NCBI GenBank assembly: GCA_900239685.1
Contig: OENT01000414.1
Location: 1-64,000 of the forward strand
Reading direction: 5' to 3'
DNA: 64,000 nt
Origin: Rotaria macrura
Taxonomy: Eukaryota > Rotifera > Eurotatoria > Philodinida > Philodinidae
Made by a program: the position numbers and the translations under genes. The notes beneath the pieces were generated by a model, which made no database searches, was not told the DNA's origin, and was given only the letters and a program-made list of their open reading frames with translations. This document shows, piece by piece, positions 13,092-23,380 of the stretch (position 1 is the first letter of the stretch; the number at the start of each line of letters is the position of its first letter).

Positions 13092-13910
13092 ATGAATTTA
13101 ACAAAAACATCAGAAACAGCTGAATCTTCATCATCATATTTAAGCTTTCTATGTGATCGATATTTTTATTCATCCGAATGGTTAACATCAACTGTTTGTA
13201 TTTACATTACATTTCAAACTGTGTTTTGGCTATATAATTTATTTCTTATTTACATAGAATATCATGATATACCGTCAATTGATAAATATCGAATACAAAA
13301 ACGCAAACAAAAGCTTCGCTTTCAACCCGATATTGTTCAACAGATGAAAGAAGGAACAATAAAACATCAACTGTCGTTGATAATTGCTGTACCATTGTTG
13401 TATCGTTTACTAAATTATTTTGGTCATGTTTCTGTACGTTCATCGATTCCATCGTTGTTTACAATAACATGGCAAATTATTTTATTTATATTAAGTGAAG
13501 ATTTTCTGTTTTTCTGGACACATTACCTGTTTCATACACGCTGGTTGTACAAAACTATTCATAAAAAACATCATATATTTAAACAGCCAACAGGCGTTGT
13601 TTTCGTTTTGGCTGATCCGTGGGAATCATTGTTACAAAATCAGCTTGCTGTTTGGCTTGCACCGATGATTCTCGAAGAAAAACATTTATTTACAATATGT
13701 TTATGGGTATTTATTCGTGTCTATCAAACCATTAATGCTCATTCAGGTTATAATTTGCCATATATAAGTCCTCAGTATTATTTTCCATGGCTACTATCCG
13801 GCACATTACAACATGATTATCATCATCAATATGCTAAAATGAACTATGGAAGTTTTTTAACTCTTTGGGATAGACTGATGAATACGCATGAAATTAAGCA
13901 GTATGATTAA
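13092..13910 (+). CDS. Sterol desaturase / fatty acid hydroxylase superfamily membrane protein
   Basis: Intact single-exon frame of 272 residues. The superfamily's di-iron histidine clusters are all present: HYLFH (H144, H148), HKKHH (H157, H160, H161), NAHSGYN (H217) and HDYHH (H241, H244, H245). Hydrophobic segments lie at about 33-56, 95-110, 122-142 and 185-212, and the family's C-terminal GSFLTLWDRLMNT-type ending is present. Members are ER membrane oxygenases acting on sterols or fatty acyl chains: C4-methylsterol oxidase, C5-desaturase, cholesterol 25-hydroxylase and similar. The spacing looks closest to the methylsterol oxidase/25-hydroxylase side, but the substrate cannot be assigned. 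Length is normal for the family and no key residue is missing. Absence of introns is notable beside the intron-rich genes elsewhere in the window. Confidence 0.85.
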   Translation: MNLTKTSETAESSSSYLSFLCDRYFYSSEWLTSTVCIYITFQTVFWLYNLFLIYIEYHDIPSIDKYRIQKRKQKLRFQPDIVQQMKEGTIKHQLSLIIAVPLLYRLLNYFGHVSVRSSIPSLFTITWQIILFILSEDFLFFWTHYLFHTRWLYKTIHKKHHIFKQPTGVVFVLADPWESLLQNQLAVWLAPMILEEKHLFTICLWVFIRVYQTINAHSGYNLPYISPQYYFPWLLSGTLQHDYHHQYAKMNYGSFLTLWDRLMNTHEIKQYD

Positions 13911-14288
13911 TTTTATTTCATAAGTCGATTATTCAAAGTATACTAAAGTCGAAAGTTGTCCTTCCGAATTGTTTTTGTGTAAGTATAGATCACTGCAAAG
14001 TTTAGCAGAGTTATCCGCTATTTTTTCTACGCCACTGTCCGAACAATGTCATTCTTTTTCATATTTATAATAAATTAATCTTTGATCGTAATCTAAATAT
14101 AAAATTTATGAGAACAACTAATAGATTTAGAAATTATATTGATTTTATTTTTTAGAAATCACAATGTTTCTCATGACGACATCATATTAAATAAATGCGG
14201 AAACTTCGGACTTATGTCCGAGAGTTATGTGTACTTCAAAACGTGAATGAGACAAATCAGTCATCCTAGAATGTGTGCACGGATGAAG

Positions 14289-14663
14289 TATCTTGGTAAA
14301 CCTTTTTGGGAAACTCCAAAACTACTGATCATCTCAGACATATCTAGACAATTTTGTTTCTAGATGCAGTTTTTGTGCATTTGAGACCTTTTTGCAGCCA
14401 ATGTTTTGTTAGAAAACTCGATTTGGTTCAAAACTAATATCAGATTCGGAATCAGCGTTAAAAAGTGAGTCGATTTTTATACGTTGTGGATAATTCTGAG
14501 AAAAAAGTTTTTTTGAAAAAATCCCTGTATCCCCCTCTCCTCAGGGATGGTTTGGTCAATATTAATATCTATTGACTTCGGGTTTTTACCTTTCGATAGT
14601 CCTTTTAAATAGCTACAGAACCAGGTATTTGGTAAATCCCAACACTACTGGCCAACTGAGATA
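14289..14663. repeat. Tandem repeat, unit 1 and the start of unit 2
   Basis: Unit 1 runs from about 14289 to 14624. Unit 2 starts at about 14625 (TTTGGTAAATCCCAACACTA, compare TTGGTAAACC...CCAAAACTACTG in unit 1) and is interrupted by the Tc1 element after 14663. It resumes at 15955 with ATCTAGACAATTT. Shared internal blocks include AAAACTAATATCAGATTCGG and GTGGATAATTCTGAG. The origin of the repeat is unknown. Confidence 0.75.
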
Positions 14664-15952
14664 CAATGGTTTGCAAAAAAACTTGGAACAAATGTTAAGC
14701 TAGTTTTCAAGCCTTGTTAAACTTCTTTCAAAAAAGGGTTTCTTTGTTTATTGTATACTAGTATACAGTTTTACAATATGTAGTTCAATATTCGATTCGT
14801 TCTCCGTTGGACTCAATAACCAAGAGACATCTGTTTTTCATGCTGTTGATCAAATTGATTATAACGTTTTTTTTAATGTTTTTCCACTCTTCATCGATAC
14901 AAATCTTTAACTCATTAATATTTGTTGGTTTTCTTTTCTCAATCCGATGTTTCATGATGTTCCAAATGTTTTCAATCGGATTGAGATCAGGGCTATTCGA
15001 TGGCCAGTCCATAACAGCTGGAACATTCTCAGCCAACCACCTTTCAGTTTTTGAAGACCTATGCTTGGGGTCGTTATCTTGCTGCAATCGCCATTTAGTT
15101 TTGAATTGATGCTTAGCATTCAGAAGCAAGTTGTTTTCTAATATTTCAATGTAATAATCACTATCCATAATATTTTGAAAAGAGTGAAAACCAACTCTTC
15201 CACAATAACTAATAGAACCCCAAACATGAACTTTTTGTCGATTCTTCGGAACTCTTTTTTTTTTCGTTTGGATATTTCGACCACCGACGCATAGTATTTC
15301 TAAACAATTGAAATGAACTTTCGTCGGTGAATACTGTAGATTGCCAATCATCATTTAAATGCTGTTTTACCCATTGAATTCGACGTTCTTTATGCTCCTG
15401 TGTTAGCATTGGGGTATTGAATGGTAAGCAATTTTTATATTCAAGACGATGTAAATGGCGTGATATTGTGCTTGTGGAAACAGTTAATTTACATTGATCT
15501 TGTAGTTTTTCAGCCAATTCATCCAACGCAAGTTCGTTATTTCGTCTAATAAATTGGCCTAATACTCTACTATCTTTGGCGCCAATTTTACGTTTTCGAC
15601 CCTTGCCTGCTCGATGTTGTAACGAACCTTGAGTTCGGAGTTTTTTCAATTGGTAACTAATTGTAGACAATGGTATCTTCGTATCACGATGGATTTTTCT
15701 GGCAGAACGAGCTCCCATGTTCCAATAATGTAATACAGATATATGATGTGATTTTAAGTTACTTATCTTTACCATAGCAACTGATATTTAAAGAACGAAA
15801 AAATTAAAATCAATCAAACGTACGAATAATTTTAGTGGACACTATGGTAAAGATAAATATATAATAACAACAAAATAAAGGCGCCAGAGAATCTTTAAAA
15901 TATCGAAATATTTATGCACTTAGAGTGTTCCAAGTTTTTTTGCAAACCATTG
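14664..15952 (-). mobile_element. Complete Tc1-type DNA transposon (1,289 bp)
   Basis: The ends are perfect 27-bp inverted repeats (14664-14690 and 15926-15952) beginning CAATGGTTTGCAAAAAAACT. TA dinucleotides flank both (14662-14663 and 15953-15954), as expected for the Tc1/mariner superfamily's TA target duplication. The element encodes one transposase on the minus strand. Perfect ends and an almost intact gene point to a recent insertion. It split a pre-existing tandem repeat unit, so the empty site can be reconstructed as GAGA-TA-TCTAGAC. Confidence 0.95.
14785..15775 (-). pseudogene. Tc1-type DD34E transposase with one frameshift
   Basis: Two overlapping minus frames together make one transposase: residues 1 to about 170 from 15775, and the remainder down to a stop at 14785. 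The frame change falls in the overlap 15209-15354, most simply at the A homopolymer (nine T on the plus strand near 15250). The N-terminal part has the helix-turn-helix DNA-binding region (ARKIHRDTKIPLSTISYQL) and a GRKRK basic motif. The catalytic motifs are VFTDESSF, QQDNDPKH and SPDLNPIENIW, with the last two at the DD34E spacing of Tc1. All three acidic residues are present, so only the frameshift disables it. A sequencing or assembly slip in the homopolymer is an alternative. Confidence 0.9.
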
Positions 15953-15954
15953 TA

Positions 15955-16385
15955 TATCTAGACAATTTAGTTTCGGGATGCAGTTTTTGTTTATTTCGAG
16001 ACCTTTTTTTCGCGATGTTCTTTTAGAAAGCTCGATTTGGTTCAAAACTAATATCAGATTCGGAATCAGCGTTAAAAACTGAGTCACTTTGCATAAGTTG
16101 TGGATAATTCTGAGAAAAAAGTTTTTTTTGAAAAAATCCCTGTACCCCACCTCAGGGATTGTTTGGTGAAAAATGACAATTTTTTCAATAACTCAGCCAT
16201 TTCTCGACGGATCGTTCTCATCTTCGCACCTGGCCTAGATATTGATGAGAAAATTCTGTGCACAAAATTTCAACTCAATCGAATGTAATTGTGAAGAGTT
16301 ATCGAATAAACGGACGGCCGGACGGACACACTGACCGATTTTAGTAGTGTACTCACTTTTTGAGTACACAAAAAGGTTTTTAGAG
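15955..16385. repeat. Tandem repeat unit 2 remainder, plus tail with hairpin
   Basis: Positions 15955 to about 16176 continue repeat unit 2, matching 14341-14562. Beyond that is a non-duplicated tail with a GGACGGCCGGACGGACACAC stretch and a perfect 9-bp stem (GTGTACTCA, loop CTTTT, TGAGTACAC at 16347-16369) followed by AAAAAGG/TTTTTAG. It resembles the end of a repetitive element rather than a gene. Confidence 0.55.
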
Positions 16386-17496
16386 CAACCCTTTGTGGCT
16401 AAATAAAATGTACAACTCACTGATTTTTTTAGCTTGATTATATTACTAATACAGAATAGAAACTGCTTTCGTCTTTTCCACCGGATGCGTCCCAATTTCT
16501 GCTTGCATTGTTCCTATTTATCGTTTATCGCTAGTTCTGTTTCATTTTCTCAATTCTTTTCTTTTCTTGGTTTTACACTTTCAGTATAAAAAGCATTGAA
16601 TGAGATGGTGAATAAGGTTACATATAACGTATACCCATAATTTTATCCGGGTTGTTCATATCTCCAATAAGTGGAGAAATCATGAGTCAAAACCGTTCTA
16701 TTCGAAACTTTCACCAACTCTATTCTTCAAACATGAACGTGAATTCCACAAAATGTTTTGAAACAATCAATAATTCTAATTAATAAAGGGAAAATGTTTT
16801 TCTATGAGAATAGATAGCATTGATCTCAACAAAATTAAAGTTCGAACCGAATGAACCCTGTTTCAATCAAATTGTGAATGATCACAATTAGTATCATATT
16901 GAACATGGAAACGTTTTTCTTTAGATCGAATCATCGTTACAATATTTATTTGATTTCATGCTATAAAATAATCTAACAATAGACGATACTAAATGAGTCC
17001 ATCAATTCGTTTACATTGTTTGATAGAAAAACAAAATTACTCTTTTTTTTTATAAAAGAATATAACCGTTTCGTCAAATAAAATTCAAGAGTTTATTAAT
17101 AATCGAGAATTAGAGAGAATCATGCTTTTTTCTGTATGAATTTTCAATTTTATTCATCTATGCATTTCTTCAAAGCATTCTCTCAAAGGGAAATGTTTTC
17201 AATAGTTATAATCAAATCGATTTTGTTTTATATCATTCGCTGGCGAATTGGTTACTGTTGATTCTCAATTTCTTTCTTCTATATGTGCATTCTCGTTCTA
17301 ACTCGTATATTTATTCACTTTGTCGGTGACGATAACTGTTGTGCTTTGATCTCAAAACAACAAAAAAAGGAAATGATTTAGAGACAAAAATGTCTGAGTA
17401 TTTATCTGTATGTTTGCCAGACAGACTCGAAAGGATGAGAAGGGAGCGATGGATTGCCAGCGCCTTTAGATAAATGTTAAAGTTGAATTCACTTTT
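16386..17496. other. Spacer, nothing recognised
   Basis: AT-rich sequence with only very short frames and no repeat structure that I can see. Confidence 0.4.
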
Positions 17497-17736
17497 CTAT
17501 GCCAAACTCGAGAGATTTAAACTTTTAACATCGGCAAACGGCAGTCGGGCGGCCGTCTCAGCAAAAAAGAAGCCACGGAGAGCGGCCACATTCGTTCCGT
17601 ACCCATAATATCCCGAGCGCGGCGGTCGTCCAATGTATGAGTCATACGTGGCACTGAGGTAAGGATGGCCCTCGCGTACGGTGCCGCCATCCGTGTTCCG
17701 CACGTCTTTGTGGAGCGTATTCGGATCGTAGTTTTA
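17497..17736 (-). other. Isolated GC-rich open stretch, possible terminal exon or foreign fragment
   Basis: On the minus strand the frame is open from just after a TAA at about 17737 to a TAG at 17497, about 78 codons. It has no ATG start; the first GTG is at 17703. Composition is strikingly GC- and CpG-rich (GCGGCC, CGCGCGGCGG-type runs) in an AT-rich setting, and the codons end largely in G or C. The peptide is rich in G, Y and R around YIGRPPRSGYYGYG. I do not recognise it. No good 3' splice site precedes it. Options are an exon of an unseen gene, a recently captured foreign fragment, or an assembly contaminant. Confidence 0.35.
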
Positions 17737-17739
17737 TAA

Positions 17740-19620
17740 TGATAAGGCTATATTGCTCGACTTTGGTAGAAGAAATGATTAATAAATTTTAGCCGAAGAA
17801 ATTCAGCTTTCTTTCTTGCATCATGCATTAGAAATCAAGCAATCGATCTACCCAATATTACTGATGCGTAAGCCAATGATGAAAATGATTGGCATAATAA
17901 GCAAAATGAAAATTCATTAGTCACTTCATCTTTTATTGAGCTAATTATGTTTACTCATGTAGAGTATAACTAATCTCGACTGAATTTCAGTATTGCGAAG
18001 TTAATATTACAGATTTGAATTTATTTTCTGGATTTGGATTTCGTTTGAATTCAGATCGATGATTATATCTATCGTTTCGATTTGAATTTGCATGTGTTTC
18101 AATTGAACTTTACGCTTGATTGGCACTGAATCCAAAAATTAAAAACAAAACCTACATCGATATCAATTTCTTTCATGTTGATTTAGAGGGTCTTCCAATT
18201 CTTTTCTTCGTTCTGGAGAATTTCTTATGCAGTTTTAATAGCTGTAACTCATTTCAGATAAAAATTAAGCCGAAATTCACGCATAAATTGAATCCGAACT
18301 TCTGCACATCGAATAACAAGACACTGAATTTGTCACGTCTTTATTGCTACTTTAAAAATCCTCAGGAAATGGATTAGAGTTAAAGATTTAATATTTTTGC
18401 CTAATTAAAATCTCACGTTAACACGCTAAATGTTTTGTTCATACGGATATTATTGTTTTAAATTATTCTTGCGGTCAATATTGTGTTTTGCCAGTAGGAT
18501 TGACTATGATTAGTAAATGATCATTTCAACTGGAATATTAATACAAAGCGATAGAGATATTTGAACGAAAAAAATAATCTCTTAGGACTTGTTCACTTCT
18601 CAATCGATAGTTATACTCAGAGGTCACCATATGAAAGAAGCATTTAAAGGAAACATCTAAAAATAGACTTCTATCTACATTCTATGTCACGCATATCATT
18701 ATAATATCTACTTAAAATATTTACCAATATATGAATCGAATTCGCGTTCAATGACTTCCATCGTAAGAAGACTCACTTCTTAAGATTGTCTCATAATTAA
18801 ATAACTCGCAATTGACACGTTAGTAATTAAATGTACTGGTGAGTAATTGTTTGAATTAGAAATCGGAACACATATAAAATCAAACGAAGTAATTTACAAA
18901 TGTACAATTGGTTTCAAATGAACAAACTCAGAAATAAACTTTACTACTCTAATAAAAACACAACTTCTAGTAACATTTTTTTCCATCAAAGAAACATGAA
19001 GCCAAACAAAACAAACCTATAAAAGGAGTTTCCATGAGTAAATGCACTAAACCGCTTCAAGCGATTGATAATTCTTTTTTCCATATTACTATTTTTTACT
19101 AAAAATGTGATAGGTCTAGAGTTCATGAACTGAACATTCGTGTACCAGCTCACATATCAAGAACTATCGTGGTCTCGCAGAGCACTAACAGCTGTCTTCA
19201 GAGTTCAAGCAGTAAAATAGAATCTTGTGGGAAAGACTTATACCCATATCTTCCAGTTCCATTTCCCGTAGTAATCGGAAACGGAAACCAAAAATGTGTT
19301 TCTCACTAGAATCTAAAGCAAAGACAAAGTTTAGAACACCATTTCTAAGAATGACACAAGGTAGTCTAAAGTGTGAGTAAATATCTAGTCCAACTACGAG
19401 ATTTCTAGTGGTGTAAATCGCTTCGCTAAATCCAAAATATATACACTCAAAATACCATAATTCTATGAAACAACTAAATAATGACTACTTCCTAGTCGAT
19501 AGTAAGGCAAAATTGGCGGAAAAACTATCGAAATGAAGAATAACTACTCAGTGAATTACTTCGAGAAAGTTTTTATTATTTCAATGAAGAGCTGATGTTT
19601 TTAGACATGATGAATTCAAG
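17740..19620. other. Spacer, nothing recognised
   Basis: AT-rich, with an 85-codon plus frame at 18120-18377 of low-complexity AT-driven composition that I do not call. No repeat or RNA gene evident. Confidence 0.4.
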
Positions 19621-20922
19621 TCAAGCACAGGCGGCGAATTCATATTGTAAGTCGTAACATATTTTGACTTCTTTCAGACGGCCACTTGCATTCATATCTA
19701 TTTGAACTGCTGATGCAGGGAGTTTTGGTTTGTTAAGTAACAGAAATTCATTTTTAATTGCAGTTGCCGATCCAGTGTTTAAAAGATTATAATCTGGTAA
19801 TTGAAGGGCTGTGAATAGATTTTCTGTGACCGTGTAATAATCCACTGCTGTTGAATAGTAACACGTACCTAAAACGAGACATTGAAGTCGAATAAAATAT
19901 GGTTTGATAATTTAAACACACTCTATTCAATAGCTTGGCAAACATACTTCCCAGTCATATAAATGAGATATTTCTGAAAGCAATACTCTGCAGTAGAAGT
20001 AAAGGAAAGCTTTTTTGGCGTAAAAAACACAATTAATTCTTACACTAACGAAGTGACATCTATATTTAGAAATATGAGAACCGAAAATTTCGTTTGCTTA
20101 CCATGTTTTTCCCACTCTCCTTGAACAAGATCTTCATCAGGCATAATGCAGAAATATCTTTTAACAAATGTGTTGTTCAACTGGGGTTCATCACGACAAT
20201 TTCTTGGATGAGCCTTCACATTGGCGGCATTGGCTGCTTGAGGCCATAAACCGTGAACAATCAAACCGAATCCATTACTTGGAAGACATTGAAATCTTTT
20301 ATCCCGATTTGCTTGAGAAAGTGTTGCACAAAATGATGGACTCCTGAGAAAACCAATAGATTCATTTGTAAACAGATGTATTCATATGCAAATATACTGA
20401 TTTCTTCTGTTTAAAATGCAAAACTTAAATTTCTAGCGAATAATTTTCTGACAGAACTGTCGGGACCAATTAACTTTACTTAAATACGCCAGTTTTTGGT
20501 GTTTCGACGAGCAGAAAGCCAAACTTCTTAGAGATAGGAACTGTCAGATTATTTTTAAGCCAGAAAAATCTATCCCAGATGGTGAAAATTCTAGACATGA
20601 CAATGTGGCTTGCAAATATTACTAAGGAACTTGCCCGCAGAACAACTGCATTAATCTGATTGATTTGATGTGATGATCAAAAACAATCGTCGTACTTTAA
20701 AAACAAGGAATTCACACGAAATCTCAAGTCAATTTACCATGATAATGCAAGCATAATATAACTCGCTTTGGTTTGAGTATTCGACCATTCTCCAGCTTTA
20801 GAACTCCAGCTGAAGTCATAATTAGCCTTTAGACTTGATGGAAGTGGACACTGATCACCTGCAATTCTGTAGCCGACAGTACCACCGAAGATGAGAAGCA
20901 AAACAAATAATTGTAAAGCCAT
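19621..20922 (-). CDS. Secreted ribonuclease T2, three exons
   Basis: I assemble 224 residues from exons 20738-20922, 20102-20343 and 19621-19868 (minus strand). The junctions are TCATG|GTAAAT, TTTTCTCAG|G, CATG|GTAAGC and TTTTAG|GT, and the phases match exactly. Residues 1-18 are a signal peptide (MALQLFVLLLIFGGTVGY). Both active-site blocks of RNase T2 are intact: IVHGLWPQ with catalytic His92, and EWEKHGTC with His142. The second block is split by intron 2 inside its glycine codon. The early LALSW.PSFC segment and the late KICYDL segment are also family features, and the paired cysteines suit an extracytoplasmic enzyme. The reaction is RNA cleavage via 2',3'-cyclic phosphates, usually in lysosomes or secreted. 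Introns are 394 and 233 bp, longer than most here. Confidence 0.92.
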
Positions 20923-22831
20923 GCTGTTGAATTTTAATAAATGATCGATGATAGCAGAATACGTAGAAACACAGCACAATTTATCAGTAATCAAACGTTT
21001 TACTTTTACAATCGTGATAATTCTTAGGATATTTATAATATTTTCGAGTGGTTTCAAAATACGAACAGAACATATTAAGATATCGTTTTATGACGCTTTA
21101 TGGTTGTTTTTGTTGATAGATTTGACAAGACAGAGAATCAAATTTGATGAACTGATTTGGGTGATCATAAATTCAACCAATTTGGCATACGTTTTCTACG
21201 TTGGCGTAGGGTTGCCGATATGGCGCTAGAGAGTTTCTCATCAATTTTATATGATTTGAGACAACTCGTAAATTATGAAAACATCGATTCGTGTCAGAAT
21301 GATTGATATTCATTCATCTAATTGCATTAAAACATTCTAATTTATCGGTCTAGTTAGCATTTTTACATGTTGTGTCAATGGGGACATTTATATTCTTTTA
21401 TTTTAAGATAAGAAGAGAACGATTATAATATACAAATTCATTAGCCCAAGACATTCAGATAATTTTTTATTGTTATTACTGTTGACTTAATCTACTTGTT
21501 GTGATGTCAGTGAATAAAGTGTTTCAATATTGATTGTTCGCAATAAGCATGTCGTCTTCTCAACCTACACTATATGTATCATAAAAATCTAGAACATTGA
21601 AACTATCAAAAACTCCTTATTTGAAATTATCTTTACTCGAAATGAGTTGAACTGTTCGTTAAATTTTCAATATGTTTATCACAGCAAGACTTGTGCATTG
21701 AGTTCGTTATTCAGTTTGATAATATTTACTGAGAAATGCCGACGCAATTTTGTTGCAAAGTTATTATTATGATATGAATCGAAAAGAAAACAAAGTCTGA
21801 TTTTAGAATATACTTCAGAAAACTAAATCAATTAGTGGATAAGTTGACAATTTTGAAAACAGAAATAATCGATGTGAAAAATTCTAAATTCAATAGCGGA
21901 TATTATGCTTAAGAAAGATCGTTCTTATATCCTCAATTATGTTTAATTATGGGCGATGGGTAGGATCACCTATGTCAGCTGTGAATACACATCGTATCCT
22001 TACATTATGCCATTGTAGTTACAAAGTGATGGTGGTCAACAACTATCTGTCTAGACAAATCAAAATCATTCAAAACAACGCGTATGCAGTCACTTCAACG
22101 CTTAGTATTTCATTTCAACTTTCGAGCATGTATCAGCGACACGAAAGAGTGGATGTCATCACAGAATATGAAATAATAACATGTAACATTGCGTCCTCAT
22201 GTAGGGAATGTTTTATGTCGATATAGATTGAAATAGCAACTATTCAAAGTTGTCTTTCGATCGTACTTTTTTTTCTGTCCCCAATTCTTCATTACAGTCA
22301 AGTATATCAGTTAATTCAATGAGAAACTGTTCTAAGTTAGAAAAAGTATCGATGTATGTACAACAATAGATCAGAATCATGAACTACACGATTTTCAACC
22401 GATGAACTAAAAAGCGAATGCAATTTGATTCTCTCACGTAGAGTTTCACACGATAACGACGTCTACCATGATATAGATCAGTAATCTAATATTAGTTCAC
22501 GTATGAAAGGAAAGACATTCATCATTCTAGATTCGTCGATTTATTTTTTTGTAATAGTATTGCAGATCATTGTGAATTCGGTTGCGTCTCACTGCTTTTG
22601 TCATTTTATAGTAATCGATTCATACAACAACGGAACCATTCCATACGCACCGCTTTGAATGGAAAGATTCTAATAGAATTTACGAATAAAAACGATTTAA
22701 TTTTACGTTCAATTGACTGAGACTTCGCTTCAGCAACTTGTTGCGACACATTCTAAAAACTTGGCTCGAATCTTTCATACAGACGCTTCCCGTTTCATCT
22801 CGTCAAAGCAAATCATGACTTTTTTTATTTG
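20923..22831. other. Spacer upstream of RNase T2
   Basis: Contains the RNase T2 promoter region at its left end. Short plus frames (20948-21229, 21939-22226) have no supporting motif. Nothing else recognised. Confidence 0.4.
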
Positions 22832-23061
22832 AATGAGACTTATTCGCGAAGAAGAGATGGCCACGCTTATGTATAAAATAGTGGCCATATTGGTTGATAT
22901 GTTGCTAAGAGCGGCTTATTTCCTTTTATCTATCTTTCGCAATCGTCTTTCTGGCATAGAGTGTCCACTTCTCACCTTCTCTCTTCTCCTCCCTCTTAAT
23001 TGTGTTATCCTTTTGATGTTATCTTCTCCCTTTCGATTTTATACAGAAATGATTAAAATAC
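22832..23061 (+). repeat. Left arm of 230-bp inverted repeat
   Basis: Matches the reverse complement of 23151-23380 base for base without indels. There are only a few substitutions, clustered near the outer end (GAAGAGATGG versus GACGTGTTGG) with single changes further in (GATATG/GACATG, TCTATC/TGTATC). The arm reads open through its length in one frame, but the identical arm on the other strand does the same, and no domain is visible. Confidence 0.85.
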
Positions 23062-23150
23062 NNNNNNNNNNNNNNNNNNNNNNNNNNNNNNNNNNNNNNN
23101 NNNNNNNNNNNNNNNNNNNNNNNNNNNNNNNNNNNNNNNNNNNNNNNNNN
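23062..23150. other. Assembly gap of 89 N
   Basis: A run of N lies exactly at the centre of symmetry of the flanking inverted arms (22832+23380 = 23061+23151). A gap that falls at a palindrome centre usually marks a sequence that could not be read or assembled. Confidence 0.99.
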
Positions 23151-23380
23151 GTATTTTAATCATTTCTGTATAAAATCGAAAGGGAGAAGATAACATCAAA
23201 AGGATAACACAATTAAGAGGGAGGAGAAGAGAGAAGGTGAGAAGTGGACACTCTATGCCAGAAAGACGATTGCGAAAGATACATAAAAGGAAATAAGCCG
23301 CTCTTAGCAACATGTCAACCAATATGGCCACTATTTTATACATAAGCGTGGCCAACACGTCTTCGCGAATAAGTCTCATT
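23151..23380 (-). repeat. Right arm of 230-bp inverted repeat
   Basis: Inverted partner of 22832-23061. The arms differ at several bases, so this is not one read simply assembled against itself. Immediately outside, the two flanks (left TTTATTTG, right AAGCTTGATC) are unrelated, which sets the arm ends sharply. Confidence 0.85.

Noticed and set aside
14807..15109. 100-codon plus-strand frame in the Tc1 element
   Set aside because: It is antisense to the transposase catalytic domain.
22833..23379. Two mirror-image 108-codon frames through the N gap
   Set aside because: They are the same arm read on opposite strands and run into unknown bases; no protein feature supports them.
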